Shown here: piece after piece, positions 1-8,496 of the stretch
How the letters are laid out: every line of letters begins with the position of its first letter
How positions within the stretch are numbered: position 1 is the first letter of the stretch
DNA from: Salinibacterium sp. G-O1
Lineage (GTDB): Bacteria; Actinomycetota; Actinomycetes; Actinomycetales; Microbacteriaceae
Assembly (NCBI RefSeq): GCF_030063305.1
Contig: NZ_JASISV010000001.1
Location: 1-64,000, forward strand
Reading direction: 5' to 3'
DNA length: 64,000 bases
Program-made: the position numbers and the translations under genes
The notes under the pieces: generated by a model
The model's input: only the letters and a program-made list of their open reading frames with translations
What the model was told of the DNA's origin: nothing
The model's database searches: none

Positions 1-3
1 ACC

Positions 4-50
4 TTGCGCAAACTGTCGCTACGTAGACGGCATAACGGCAGTTCGCGCAA
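4..50. repeat. Palindromic repeat, family 1, copy 1
   Basis: Imperfect inverted repeat with 18-base arms at 4-21 and 33-50 (15 of 18 positions pair) and an 11-base loop. The arm begins TTGCGCAAAC. A second copy lies at 155-202 in the same orientation, and both are followed by a similar CTCGGC tail. Such GC-rich intergenic hairpins resemble REP-type elements. A role in transcription termination is possible but there is no T-run. Confidence 0.6.
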
Positions 51-154
51 GCTCGGCTACGGGGCGAGAGCGGCGTGGCGGCGGCTGGGGTGACCTCGGC
101 GAGCGTCACCCCCCGTCCCCGTCACCCTCCCGGTCCCCCCACCTACCGGCGAGT

Positions 155-202
155 TTGCGCAAACGGTCGCTACGGCGACCGGGATAGCGGCAGTTTGCGC
201 AA
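155..202. repeat. Palindromic repeat, family 1, copy 2
   Basis: Inverted repeat with 18-base arms at 155-172 and 185-202 (16 of 18 positions pair) around a 12-base loop. It matches copy 1 at 4-50 closely in both arms, in the spacing and in the following CTCGGC. The rest of 1-291 is G- and C-rich sequence with no convincing gene: its open frames are biased low-complexity Ala/Gly/Pro/Arg stretches. Confidence 0.6.
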
Positions 203-291
203 TCTCGGCGAAGTGGGGGCGAGGGCGGACAGCGCGGCGGGGGCAGCGGGGCCGACAGCCGGCGGCGCGGGGGCGGCGGCGGGCGGCTCAG

Positions 292-1377
292 CTAGTCAAG
301 CAGGTTCGCGGCCACCGTCGAGTGCACGGCCTCCGCGGTGCTCGGGTGGTAGATGCCCGCGAGCACGTCTCGCTGCAGCCGCGCGAGTTCGCCGGTGGCG
401 CGATATCCGCCGCCGCCCGCCGACCGCATGGCCTGGTCGATCACATACCGCGCGGTTTCGGTCGACCTGTGCCGTGCGCCCGTGAGCTTTCTGAACCAGG
501 ATGCCCCGTGGTCGACGACCCGGTCGACATCGGCCGCGAGGCGCTCCAGCTGCGGGGCGATGGCGTCGAGGGCGATGGCAGCATCCGCGATTCGCCAGCG
601 GAAGTCCGGATTCTGGGCGTACGACTCACCGGTGTGGATGGATGTGCGGCGCGTCACAGCCTCGACGGCGAGCTCGAGCCCACGGTCTGCGATCCCGGCA
701 TAGACCGAGCCGATCAGCAGCAGGAAGTTGGCGAAAATGCCGAACACAAACGGGTCAGCATTAGGCCCGACGGGCAAGGTCCTGGCGATGCGCGAGGTGG
801 GCACGAAAGCGCCATCGAGTACGGTCGTGTGGCTCTGCGTGGCACGCATGCCGAGGGTGTCCCAGTCGTCCAGCGAGCGCCACCCCGGTGTATCGCGCGT
901 GATGAACCCGTGCACGAGAGTGTCGCCGTCACGGCCGAACACCCCGAGGCGGGTCCAGGCCGGCGAGAGGGAGGTGAAGATCTTCGTGCCGGTGAAGGTG
1001 AAGCCACCCTCGACTGGCGCCGCGACAGTTGTCGAGTCCCAGAGCACCGCGTCATTGCCTGGCTCGCTCACCCCGAACGCGAACAGTTCCCCGGCCGCGG
1101 CATCCTCAAGCACCCAGTCGAGGCTGTGATCACCACGTTCGGCGAGCACGCGCGCTACCCCAACCCACACGTGATGCATGTTGACGCCGAGGGCGGTGGC
1201 CGGGGCATAGGCGGCGAGCAGCCGCTGGTCGCGAGCCGTGTCGAGCAGGCTGCGCGGTGTCAGATATCCCGCGGCCCGCAGCTCGTCGAGGTCTTCGGTG
1301 AAGAACGCGTTGTCGCGGTCGTAGCCGGCCGCCCTCGAGCGAATTCGGTCGAGCAGATCCTGAGTGAGAACTGTCAT
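292..1377 (-). CDS. Acyl-CoA dehydrogenase family protein
   Basis: This 361-aa protein has the acyl-CoA dehydrogenase fold order: an N-terminal helical part, a middle beta domain with a substrate/FAD segment (FGVSEPGND, FTGTKIFTS), and a C-terminal four-helix bundle ending with the RSAGGGGY segment typical of the flavin contact. Enzymes of this family are FAD-dependent and oxidise acyl-CoA thioesters, although a branch acts on other substrates as flavin monooxygenases. It is slightly shorter than the usual 380 aa. It lies 21 bp downstream of a Gfo/Idh/MocA gene on the same strand, so the two are probably co-transcribed. No electron-transfer flavoprotein gene is nearby. The substrate is unknown. 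Confidence 0.85.
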   Translation of the reverse strand: MTVLTQDLLDRIRSRAAGYDRDNAFFTEDLDELRAAGYLTPRSLLDTARDQRLLAAYAPATALGVNMHHVWVGVARVLAERGDHSLDWVLEDAAAGELFAFGVSEPGNDAVLWDSTTVAAPVEGGFTFTGTKIFTSLSPAWTRLGVFGRDGDTLVHGFITRDTPGWRSLDDWDTLGMRATQSHTTVLDGAFVPTSRIARTLPVGPNADPFVFGIFANFLLLIGSVYAGIADRGLELAVEAVTRRTSIHTGESYAQNPDFRWRIADAAIALDAIAPQLERLAADVDRVVDHGASWFRKLTGARHRSTETARYVIDQAMRSAGGGGYRATGELARLQRDVLAGIYHPSTAEAVHSTVAANLLD

Positions 1378-1398
1378 GCACTCAGGCTATGTCGCGCC

Positions 1399-2439
1399 TC
1401 ACCGCGGCGGGTAGCCCAGCTGGGTGCGCGCGTCATCGATAGTTTCGAGCACGGCGATCGCGGTGGACATGGGATGCTCGGGGGCTTCGGTGCGCCCATC
1501 CGCAATGTGCTGCGCGACCGCGGCCGCCTGCCACACCAGCCCTTCGGTGAAGTTCCCGCTTGAGGGCTCGTCATGCCAGTCGAGGCGCTCGTCATCGGCC
1601 GAGATGAGGGTGAAGCCGCCGGGGGCGATGAAGTTCGGTTGCACCTCGATGCGCGCCGAGGTTCCCGTGATCACGGCTCCGTTGCTCCCGGATGCCAACA
1701 CGGTGGTCGCGGCGAACCCCTGTGCGCCTCCCGCATATTCGAGGGTGATCGCTGCCTGCTCGTCGACACCCGTCGAGCAGAGTGAACCGGAGGCGTGAAC
1801 GGCATCCGGAGCGCCCATGACGAAGTGGATGAACGACAGGGGGTACACACCGAGGTCGAGCAGGGCGCCGCCGCCCAGCTCCCTGTTGTAGAGGCGGTGC
1901 TCTGGATCGAAGCCGAATTTGAAGCTCAGCTCGGCGCTGGTCAGTCGCACGTCTCCGAGTACACCGTCGTCAAGCAACTGCCGGATCACCGTCGACTTGG
2001 GCAGGAATCTCGTCCACATTGCTTCGGCGGCGAAGAGCCCGGCTGCCGTCGCTGCCGCGGCGATCTCGCGCGCCTCGGCCGCGCTGAGCGCGATCGGCTT
2101 CTCGACGAGCACGTGCTTGCCTGCTGCGAGGGCGAGCAGCGCGAGGTCACGGTGCTCGCTGTGGGGCGCGGCGATGTAGACGACGTCGATGTCGGGATCG
2201 GCGACGAGTGCCTCGTATGACCCGTAGACGTTCGGGATGCCGTGCTTCGCAGCAAAAGCGCTCGCACGTTCCAGTGAGCGGGAGCCGACTCCGAGCATCC
2301 GCTGGTCGCTGTTGGCGTGCAGCGTGGTGACGAAAGTGTTCGCGATGGTGCCCGGCCCGAGCACCCCCCATTTCAGCGTGGCGCCGCCCCGCAAGGGGAT
2401 GGCTGTGGACGCCGGAAACACTGTGGGGAAAGAGTTCAT
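1399..2439 (-). CDS. Gfo/Idh/MocA family oxidoreductase
   Basis: A 346-aa NAD(P)-dependent dehydrogenase of the Gfo/Idh/MocA family. The N-terminal Rossmann segment reads WGVLGPGTIANTF, followed by the family signature HVLVEKPIALSAAEA, where Lys of EKP is the conserved catalytic lysine. The C-terminal alpha/beta domain contains GGGALLDLGVYPLSF. Members oxidise sugars, inositols or related cyclic alcohols, and some act on dihydrodiols. It is transcribed away from the beta-phosphoglucomutase/GH65 pair, with a 12-bp palindrome in the shared upstream region. Substrate not determinable from sequence; a role in the same sugar pathway as GH65 is inference. Confidence 0.88.
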   Translation of the reverse strand: MNSFPTVFPASTAIPLRGGATLKWGVLGPGTIANTFVTTLHANSDQRMLGVGSRSLERASAFAAKHGIPNVYGSYEALVADPDIDVVYIAAPHSEHRDLALLALAAGKHVLVEKPIALSAAEAREIAAAATAAGLFAAEAMWTRFLPKSTVIRQLLDDGVLGDVRLTSAELSFKFGFDPEHRLYNRELGGGALLDLGVYPLSFIHFVMGAPDAVHASGSLCSTGVDEQAAITLEYAGGAQGFAATTVLASGSNGAVITGTSARIEVQPNFIAPGGFTLISADDERLDWHDEPSSGNFTEGLVWQAAAVAQHIADGRTEAPEHPMSTAIAVLETIDDARTQLGYPPR

Positions 2440-2460
2440 GGGTCGAATCTACTCATAGCG

Positions 2461-2472
2461 ACGATATATCGT
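2461..2472. promoter_or_regulatory. 12-bp palindrome between divergent genes
   Basis: ACGATATATCGT is a perfect 12-bp palindrome 22 bp upstream of the Gfo/Idh start and about 100 bp upstream of the HAD phosphatase start. Its place in a divergent intergenic region makes it a candidate operator. The cognate regulator is not identified in this window. Confidence 0.4.
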
Positions 2473-2573
2473 GTTTGATTAGGGCCCTGAATGCTGTTCA
2501 ATAGCACATACGGCCCGCTGATGTCGCCGCCTCTGACCAACACGACTCTTCACTCAACACGGAAGGCGTGCCC

Positions 2574-3344
2574 ATGGCCGACATCCTGCCCTGCACCCTT
2601 GCTCCACCCATGAACGGCATTCGCGGCGTCCTGTTTGACCTCGACGGTGTGCTTACGCCGACCACCGACGCGCACATGGCTGCGTGGGCACGGTTGTTCA
2701 CGCCGTACCTGGACGAGCATGGTGTCGCCCCATACACCGAGCAGGACTACTTCGATTTCATCGATGGAAAGCCACGCTACGACGGAGTCCGCTCGATGCT
2801 TGCGGCCCGCGGGTTGGAGCTGCCCGAGGGCGCTCCCACCGACGACCCCTCTGCAGACACCGTCTGCGGGCTCGGCAATCGCAAGAACGACACGGTGAGC
2901 CGCGTGCTCGCCGAGGAGGGCGTCTCTGCGTACCCAGGCTCGATTCTCTTTCTGGATGCCGTGACGAAAGCCGGTCTCCAGGTCGCCGTCGTCTCGAGTT
3001 CACGCAATGCCCCGGCCGTGCTCGAGGCCGCCGGACTGGCCGATCGTTTCGAGATCGTCGTCGATGGCGTGGTCGCCGCGGCCGGAAACATCGCCGGGAA
3101 ACCGGCCCCAGACACGTATTTGCACGCCGCGACGCTCCTGGGCCTCACGGCTGCGGAGTGCGTAGTCATAGAGGACGCGCACTCCGGTGTTCAGGCCGGT
3201 CGCGCCGGCACCTTTGGCCTTGTCCTCGGGGTGGACCGCGGCGCCGGCGCGCAGGAGTTGCTCGACTCCGGCGCTGACATCGTCGTATCCGACCTCCAGG
3301 ACATGCTGCCCCTGGACACCTATCCAGCAGGAGCACGATCATGA
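2574..3344 (+). CDS. HAD phosphatase, beta-phosphoglucomutase-like
   Basis: A 256-aa HAD-superfamily protein. Motif I is GVLFDLDGVLTPT (nucleophile Asp and acid/base Asp), motif II is in VAVVSSSRN, and the motif III/IV region contains GKPAPDTYLHAA and VIEDAHSGVQAGRAG, as in beta-phosphoglucomutase and related sugar-phosphate phosphatases. Beta-phosphoglucomutase converts beta-glucose 1-phosphate to glucose 6-phosphate. It overlaps the GH65 phosphorylase gene by 4 bases (ATGA), a pairing well known from maltose, trehalose and kojibiose phosphorylase operons, where it removes the beta-glucose 1-phosphate product. The ATG at 2574 is preferred over a GTG at 2568 because GGAAGG lies 7 bases before it. 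Confidence 0.9.
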   Translation: MADILPCTLAPPMNGIRGVLFDLDGVLTPTTDAHMAAWARLFTPYLDEHGVAPYTEQDYFDFIDGKPRYDGVRSMLAARGLELPEGAPTDDPSADTVCGLGNRKNDTVSRVLAEEGVSAYPGSILFLDAVTKAGLQVAVVSSSRNAPAVLEAAGLADRFEIVVDGVVAAAGNIAGKPAPDTYLHAATLLGLTAAECVVIEDAHSGVQAGRAGTFGLVLGVDRGAGAQELLDSGADIVVSDLQDMLPLDTYPAGARS

Positions 3345-5866
3345 TGTCGACCAACTCGCGCGATCCGCTCGACCGCAATCGCTTCCCCGTTGACGATTGG
3401 GCACTCGTCGAGAACACCCCGAGCTCTGATGACATGGGCCGCACCGAGACTCTCTTCGCGGTCGGCAACGGCTATGTCGGCATGCGCGGAAACATGGATG
3501 AGGGGCGTGCCGGTCATGTGCACGGCACTTTCATCAATGGCCTGCACGAGACCTGGGCCATCCGTCACGCGGAGGAGGCGTTCGGTTTCGCGCGCGTGGG
3601 ACAGACGATCGTCAATGTTCCGGATGCCAAGATCATCCGCCTCTACGTGGACGACGAGCCATTCATCCTGCCGGAAGCAGACCTGCTGAGCTTCAGTCGC
3701 CGGCTCGACTTCCGCGAGGGTGCGCTGACGCGCTCCGTACTGTGGCGCACGCCATCGGGCAAGCAGGTGCAGGTGGATTCCCGCCGCATGATCTCGTTCG
3801 TCGACCGCCACCTCGGGGTGATCGTCTACGACGTCACCGTGCTCGACGCCGACGCATCCGTCGCCATTTCCAGCCAGCTCTTCAACCGACAGGACGGCAT
3901 CGACGAGTTCGACCAGCCGCCCATCGAGTTCAACGGTGGCCGAGGTGTCACCACTGCTTTCGACCCCCGCAAGGCGGAGACGCTGACCGAGCGGGTTTTG
4001 CTGCCGAAGCTCAAGCGAGCCGTCGACAGCCGCTACACACTCGGCTACCGCTGCGCCAACTCCGGGATGACGGTGGTTGCCGGAATCGACCACATCATCG
4101 AGACCGCCAACGAGTGGGAAGAAACCAGCTCACTTAGCGACGATCTCGCCAAACACGTCTACCGCGTGAAGGCGAAGTCCGGTCAACGCATCCGGATCGT
4201 GAAGACCGTCAGCTACCACAGCTCCCGGGAGGTGCCCACGCGCGAGCTCGCCGACCGCAGCGATCGCACGCTGGATCGGGCAGCGGCCGAGGGTTTCGAG
4301 TTCGCCGCGCAGCAACAGCGCGACTGGCTCACGGAATACTGGGAGCGCACCGACGTCGAGGTTCACGACCAGCCGATCGTGCAGCAGGCGGTGCGGTGGA
4401 ATCTCTTCCAGCTGGCGCAGGCGTCCGCACGCGCTGACGGTCAGGGCGTTGCCGCCAAGGGTGTCAGCGGGACCGGCTACGGCGGCCACTACTTCTGGGA
4501 CACCGAGATCTACGTACTGCCGGTGCTCACGTACACGTCACCGACGGCGGCCAGGAATGCGCTTCGATTCCGGCATTCAATCCTCGAGCACGCGCGCCTG
4601 CGGGCCAAGGAGCTCAACCAGGTGGGGGCACTCTTCCCCTGGCGCACGATCAGCGGCGAGGAGTCATCCGCGTATTACGCCGCGGGCACGGCGCAGTACC
4701 ACATCGATGCAGACATCGCCTTCGCGCTCACGCAGTACGTGGCGGCGACGGGAGACCACGGCCTGCTCACTCGTGGCGCCATCGACATCCTCGTCGAGAC
4801 CGCTCGCATGTGGGCCGACCTCGGTTTCTGGCGTTCGAATGGCGGCGACAGCTTCCACATCTACGGGGTGACCGGGCCCGACGAGTACACGACCGTGGTG
4901 AACGACAACCTGTACACAAACGTGATGGCGAGAGCCAACCTGCGCTCGGCCGCCCTGGCGGTCGAGGCCATGCGCGAGGGCGATCCGGCCAGCCACGAAC
5001 TTCTGGTGGCACGGCTCTCGCTCGAGCAGGATGAGGTGGACGCATGGCGCGCGGCTGCAGACGCGATGTTCATTCCGTTCGACCCGTCGCTGGGCATCCA
5101 CCCGCAGGATGCGCAGTTCCTCGAGAAGGAGCTGTGGGATCTGGCGGCAACCGGTCCGGATAAGCGCCCCCTGCTGTTGCACTATCACCCCCTCGTGATC
5201 TACCGCTTCCAGGTCATCAAGCAGGCTGACGTCGTGCTCGCCCTCTTCCTGCAGGGTGACAAGTTCACAGAAGAGCAGAAGAAGTCGGACTTCGACTACT
5301 ACGACCCGATCACGACGGGCGACTCCACGCTGTCGGCGGTTGTGCAGTCCATCATCGCGGCGGAGGTCGGCTACAGCGACCTCGCCGTCAAGTACTTCAT
5401 GGACGGCCTGTTCGTCGACCTCGCAGACCTGCACCGCAACGCGTCAGACGGCGTGCACATCGCGTCGACCGGCGGAATGTGGAGCGCTCTCGTGTTCGGC
5501 TTCGGCGGTCTGCGCGACCACGAAGGTCGGTTCACCATCGACCCGAGACTGCCCGAGGGCTGGACCGGTCTCACCTACCGAATCATGGTCAACGGCACCC
5601 GTGTGCGCGTGGATGTCACGCAGCCCGAGATCACGTTGACCGTCGAGGTAGGCACCTCCGTGCACTTCGCCGTGCGCGGCGTCGACGTCGACGCGAGCGC
5701 GGGCACGCCGGTCACGGTTAGCCTCGCCCACCACGGGCTCAGGATCGCGGGAGCACCCACCGTGAGCACTGTGGAGGGCGCCCGTCGAGCCGACGGCAGC
5801 GTCATCAGGGCGTCTGTGCCGATCGGCTGGACCCCCGCGGTCGAGCAGGCGGAGTTGAGCGACTAG
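3341..5866 (+). CDS. Glycoside hydrolase family 65 disaccharide phosphorylase
   Basis: An 841-aa GH65 protein with an N-terminal beta-sandwich, a central (alpha/alpha)6 barrel and a C-terminal beta domain. The family catalytic acid lies in GVTGPDEYT (Glu at about residue 515), and YGGHYFWDTEIYVLP is the conserved barrel segment. GH65 enzymes phosphorolyse alpha-glucosides such as maltose, trehalose, kojibiose or nigerose, giving beta-glucose 1-phosphate and the released sugar. The coupled upstream beta-phosphoglucomutase-like gene fits this. Specificity within GH65 cannot be assigned by eye. The stop codon overlaps the convergent ddaH stop codon. Confidence 0.93.
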   Translation: MMSTNSRDPLDRNRFPVDDWALVENTPSSDDMGRTETLFAVGNGYVGMRGNMDEGRAGHVHGTFINGLHETWAIRHAEEAFGFARVGQTIVNVPDAKIIRLYVDDEPFILPEADLLSFSRRLDFREGALTRSVLWRTPSGKQVQVDSRRMISFVDRHLGVIVYDVTVLDADASVAISSQLFNRQDGIDEFDQPPIEFNGGRGVTTAFDPRKAETLTERVLLPKLKRAVDSRYTLGYRCANSGMTVVAGIDHIIETANEWEETSSLSDDLAKHVYRVKAKSGQRIRIVKTVSYHSSREVPTRELADRSDRTLDRAAAEGFEFAAQQQRDWLTEYWERTDVEVHDQPIVQQAVRWNLFQLAQASARADGQGVAAKGVSGTGYGGHYFWDTEIYVLPVLTYTSPTAARNALRFRHSILEHARLRAKELNQVGALFPWRTISGEESSAYYAAGTAQYHIDADIAFALTQYVAATGDHGLLTRGAIDILVETARMWADLGFWRSNGGDSFHIYGVTGPDEYTTVVNDNLYTNVMARANLRSAALAVEAMREGDPASHELLVARLSLEQDEVDAWRAAADAMFIPFDPSLGIHPQDAQFLEKELWDLAATGPDKRPLLLHYHPLVIYRFQVIKQADVVLALFLQGDKFTEEQKKSDFDYYDPITTGDSTLSAVVQSIIAAEVGYSDLAVKYFMDGLFVDLADLHRNASDGVHIASTGGMWSALVFGFGGLRDHEGRFTIDPRLPEGWTGLTYRIMVNGTRVRVDVTQPEITLTVEVGTSVHFAVRGVDVDASAGTPVTVSLAHHGLRIAGAPTVSTVEGARRADGSVIRASVPIGWTPAVEQAELSD

Positions 5867-6696
5867 CGGCGCAACTGCAGCGTGCAGCACTTCACGCCGC
5901 CGCCGCCGAGCAGCAGCTCGGACAGGTCGACGCCGATCGGGTTGTATCCGCGCTCGCGCAGCTGCGCTTCGAAGTTGGTGGCCCGTGCCGCGATGACCAC
6001 GTTGTAGCCGTCGCTGAACGAGTTGAGGCCGAGCACGGCCGCGTCCTCCTCGGTCACGATGATCGCGTCGGGGAATCGTTCGCGAAGAATTTCCAGCGAT
6101 GGCTTGTCGAACGCCGACGGCAGGTAGGCGATGCTCGAGTCATCCAGGATCGCCATCGCGGTGTCGAGGTGATAAAAACTGGGGTTGACCAGGTTGAGTG
6201 AGATCACTTCGCGCCCTGAGATCTCGGCGAGTTCCTTGTGACTGTTGGATGCGCTGCGGAAGCCCATGCCGGCGAGGATGACGCCATCCACCAGCAGGAA
6301 GTCGCCCTCACCCTCGTTCACCTCGACGGGCTCCCGCACGTCGAAGCCGTTGGCCCCAAACCAGTCCATGTAGGCGGGACCTTCGGGCTGGCGCTGGGGG
6401 TGGGTGAAACTCGCACCGTAGGCGATGTTGTCGATCACGAAGCCACCGTTGGCCGCGTACACCATGTCCGGAAGCCCCTCGACGGGGTCGATGAGCTGCA
6501 CGTCGAAGCCGAGGTCGACGTACGTCTGGTACAAGGTCTCCCACTGGCGCACCGCAAGCGCGGTGTCGGTCGGCATCTCGGGATCCATCCACGGGTTGAT
6601 GCGGTACACGACGGTGAAGTGGCTGGGGCGGCACATGAGCACTGTGCGCGGGGTGGCGGTGCGAGCCGGGGTCTGGTTCGTATCGGTCAAAGTCAT
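5863..6696 (-). CDS. ddaH: Dimethylargininase (DDAH-like amidinohydrolase)
   Basis: A 277-aa member of the guanidino-group-modifying superfamily. The MVYAANGGFV segment carries substrate- and active-site residues, a His is found in FYHLDTAMAIL, and the nucleophilic Cys lies near the C-terminus in GGGGVKCCTLQL (Cys270/271). Such enzymes hydrolyse N-omega-methylated arginines to citrulline and methylamines. In actinobacteria the gene often pairs with ornithine aminotransferase (rocD), which is absent here. A divergent Lrp/AsnC regulator gene adjoins it. A ribosome-binding GGAGAA precedes the ATG. Related arginine deiminase-like activity is an alternative. Confidence 0.88.
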   Translation of the reverse strand: MTLTDTNQTPARTATPRTVLMCRPSHFTVVYRINPWMDPEMPTDTALAVRQWETLYQTYVDLGFDVQLIDPVEGLPDMVYAANGGFVIDNIAYGASFTHPQRQPEGPAYMDWFGANGFDVREPVEVNEGEGDFLLVDGVILAGMGFRSASNSHKELAEISGREVISLNLVNPSFYHLDTAMAILDDSSIAYLPSAFDKPSLEILRERFPDAIIVTEEDAAVLGLNSFSDGYNVVIAARATNFEAQLRERGYNPIGVDLSELLLGGGGVKCCTLQLRR

Positions 6697-6787
6697 TTCT
6701 CCAGTGTTTCACGCATCTATCCGCACTTTCAGAGCTTGTCGCGCACAAAACTCGCGTCTGCACCGCCATTGTCTGCGATATTCGCCG

Positions 6788-6793
6788 TAGTCT
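6788..6793 (+). promoter_or_regulatory. -10 hexamer of leaderless lrp-type gene
   Basis: TAGTCT is followed by exactly 6 bases and then the ATG at 6800, with no Shine-Dalgarno sequence. This spacing would start the transcript at or next to the A of ATG. Confidence 0.55.
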
Positions 6794-6799
6794 GATCGG

Positions 6800-7237
6800 A
6801 TGGACAATCTCGACTACGGCATCATCGACCTGTTGAGGCTCAACGCGCGCGCCGGCTACGGCGATATCGGCGACGTGATCGGCCTCTCTGCCTCCGCAGT
6901 TAAACGCCGCGTCGACCGCCTGGTCGCCGATGGCGTCATCCGCAGTTTCACCATTCAGGTGGATCCCGCCGTCGACGGGCTCGCGACCGAGGCGTACGTC
7001 GAGCTATTCTGCCGCGGCACTGTGGCACCGGACGAACTCAAGCAAATCCTGTCCAGCATTCCCGAGGTGGTGGATGCCGGCACGATCACCGGGTCAGCCG
7101 ATGCGATCGTGCACATGCGATCGAGGGACATCGCCTCGCTCGAGGTCGCCCTCGAGAGGCTGCGCCTGGCCCCAAACGTCGATCACACCCGCAGCGCGAT
7201 CGTGCTGTCGCGCCTCGTCCACCGCCAGTACGACTGA
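6800..7237 (+). CDS. Lrp/AsnC family transcriptional regulator
   Basis: A 145-aa regulator. The N-terminal winged helix-turn-helix reads DYGIIDLLRLNARAGYGDIG and continues with GLSASAVKRRVDRLVADGVI. The C-terminal RAM/ligand domain includes VVDAGTITGSADAIVHMRS. Lrp/AsnC proteins bind amino acids and often control an adjacent, divergently transcribed amino-acid gene. Here that neighbour is ddaH, so arginine or methylarginine metabolism is the likely target (inference). The gene appears leaderless. Confidence 0.9.
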   Translation: MDNLDYGIIDLLRLNARAGYGDIGDVIGLSASAVKRRVDRLVADGVIRSFTIQVDPAVDGLATEAYVELFCRGTVAPDELKQILSSIPEVVDAGTITGSADAIVHMRSRDIASLEVALERLRLAPNVDHTRSAIVLSRLVHRQYD

Positions 7238-7279
7238 CGGTGCGACAGAGATGCGCCCCCGTGCTCCCCGAAGCGGGAG

Positions 7280-7285
7280 TAGCGT
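7280..7285 (+). promoter_or_regulatory. -10 hexamer of leaderless gntR-type gene
   Basis: TAGCGT lies exactly 6 bases before the GTG start at 7292 and no ribosome-binding site is present. It is the same arrangement as the preceding Lrp gene. Confidence 0.5.
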
Positions 7286-7291
7286 GATGCT

Positions 7292-7642
7292 GTGAAAGTC
7301 GATCCGGAGTCTGGGGTAACCCTCTACGAGCAGGTGCGCACGCAGATCATCGAACAGATCGAGAGCGGAGATCTCATTGTCGGGGCGAAGCTTCCCACCG
7401 TGCGCCAGCTGGCGAGCGAGCTGGGCGTGGCACCGTACACGGTGGCCCGCGTTTATCGAATTCTCGAGAATGACGGATTCGTGGAGACTCGCGGGCGCAA
7501 CGGCACCGTGATCAGCGGCACGAAGGGCACGGCGGAAGAGTCGCTGCAGGCCGCCGCGAGCGCGTACGCGGTGCGCGCGACAGAGCTTGGTGTTCCCTCC
7601 TCCGATGCGCTGCGTTTCGCACAATCAGCGCTTGGGCTCTAA
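7292..7642 (+). CDS. Short GntR family regulator (YtrA type)
   Basis: A 116-aa protein made of a GntR winged helix (YEQVRTQIIEQIESGDLIVG, then LPTVRQLASELGVAPYTVAR) followed by a short helical tail instead of a large effector domain, as in the YtrA subfamily. YtrA members usually repress an adjacent ABC transporter, but none lies next to this gene: it is convergent with an aldo/keto reductase gene. It starts with GTG and looks leaderless. Its target is unknown. It is unlikely to be the regulator of the sugar block because a FadR-type GntR gene sits beside those operators. Confidence 0.88.
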   Translation: MKVDPESGVTLYEQVRTQIIEQIESGDLIVGAKLPTVRQLASELGVAPYTVARVYRILENDGFVETRGRNGTVISGTKGTAEESLQAAASAYAVRATELGVPSSDALRFAQSALGL

Positions 7643-7651
7643 ACCGCCGGG

Positions 7652-8467
7652 TCAGTGCCCGTCGCTGTCGGAGTTGACGCCGGCGCCCGGTCCGAGGTCG
7701 AGGGTCGCCAGTGCGGCGAGGTCATCGGCATCCAGCTCGAAGTCGAAGATGGAGATGTTCTCGACCATCCGCGCAGGGTGAGCGGTTTTGGGAATCACCA
7801 CAAGCCCCTGCTGCACGTGCCAGCGAAGCGCAACCTGGCTTGCGGTCTTCCCGTGCTTCTCGGCAGCCTCGACGATGGGCGCCTCATCCAGGATGCCCTT
7901 GATTGGGCTCCACGATTCGGTGACGATGCCGTGGGCCGCGTTATAGGCGCGCTGCTCGACCCTCGTGATGGCGGGAGAAAGCTGGATCTGGTTCACGGCG
8001 GGCACCGTCTCCGTCTCTGCGGCGAGTACCCCGAGGTGGGCCGGCAGGAAGTTGGAGACACCGATGGAGCGCACCAGCCCGTCGGCCTTCAGCTTCTCGA
8101 AGGTGCGCCAGGTTGAGACGAACTCCCCGCGGGCTGGCAACGGCCAGTGGATCAGCAGCAGGTCGACGTAGTCGAGCCCGAGGCGCCGGAGAGACTTGCG
8201 CAACCCGTCGATCGCACGGTCCTCGCCCTGAAACTCTCCGTCCAGCTTCGTCGTGATGAACAACTCTGACCGGTCGACGCCACTGGCTTTTACGCCTGCT
8301 CCGACCCCGTCCTCGTTCTCGTAGCGCACGGCGGTGTCGATGTGGCGGTAGCCCAGCCCGATCGCTGCCGAAACCGCATCTCGTGCCTCGTCACCCGCGA
8401 GCGGCCAGGTGCCGAGACCGACCTGAGGGATGCTGTGACCGTCGTTGAGCGGAATGGAGGGGATCAT
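7652..8467 (-). CDS. Aldo/keto reductase
   Basis: A 271-aa NADPH-dependent reductase with the AKR TIM-barrel pattern: the start IPLNDGHSIPQVGLGTWPL, the Asp/Tyr pair in YRHIDTAVRYENED, Lys in LFITTKLD and His in LLIHWPLP, so the whole catalytic tetrad is present. The C-terminal coenzyme segment VVIPKTAHPARMVEN is also seen. It resembles 2,5-diketo-gluconate reductase-type enzymes, which reduce aldehydes and ketones. It is the last gene of the gcvPA operon, 29 bp after the SDR gene. ATG at 8467 (after GGTGG) is preferred over the upstream in-frame TTG at 8482. Confidence 0.9.
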   Translation of the reverse strand: MIPSIPLNDGHSIPQVGLGTWPLAGDEARDAVSAAIGLGYRHIDTAVRYENEDGVGAGVKASGVDRSELFITTKLDGEFQGEDRAIDGLRKSLRRLGLDYVDLLLIHWPLPARGEFVSTWRTFEKLKADGLVRSIGVSNFLPAHLGVLAAETETVPAVNQIQLSPAITRVEQRAYNAAHGIVTESWSPIKGILDEAPIVEAAEKHGKTASQVALRWHVQQGLVVIPKTAHPARMVENISIFDFELDADDLAALATLDLGPGAGVNSDSDGH

Positions 8468-8496
8468 CTTGCCACCATACAAGCCGTGCCAGCGCG

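Noticed and set aside
6775-6785. GCGATATTCGC dyad as an Lrp operator
   Set aside because: Arms are only 4 bases and overlap ordinary promoter sequence; too weak to report as a site.
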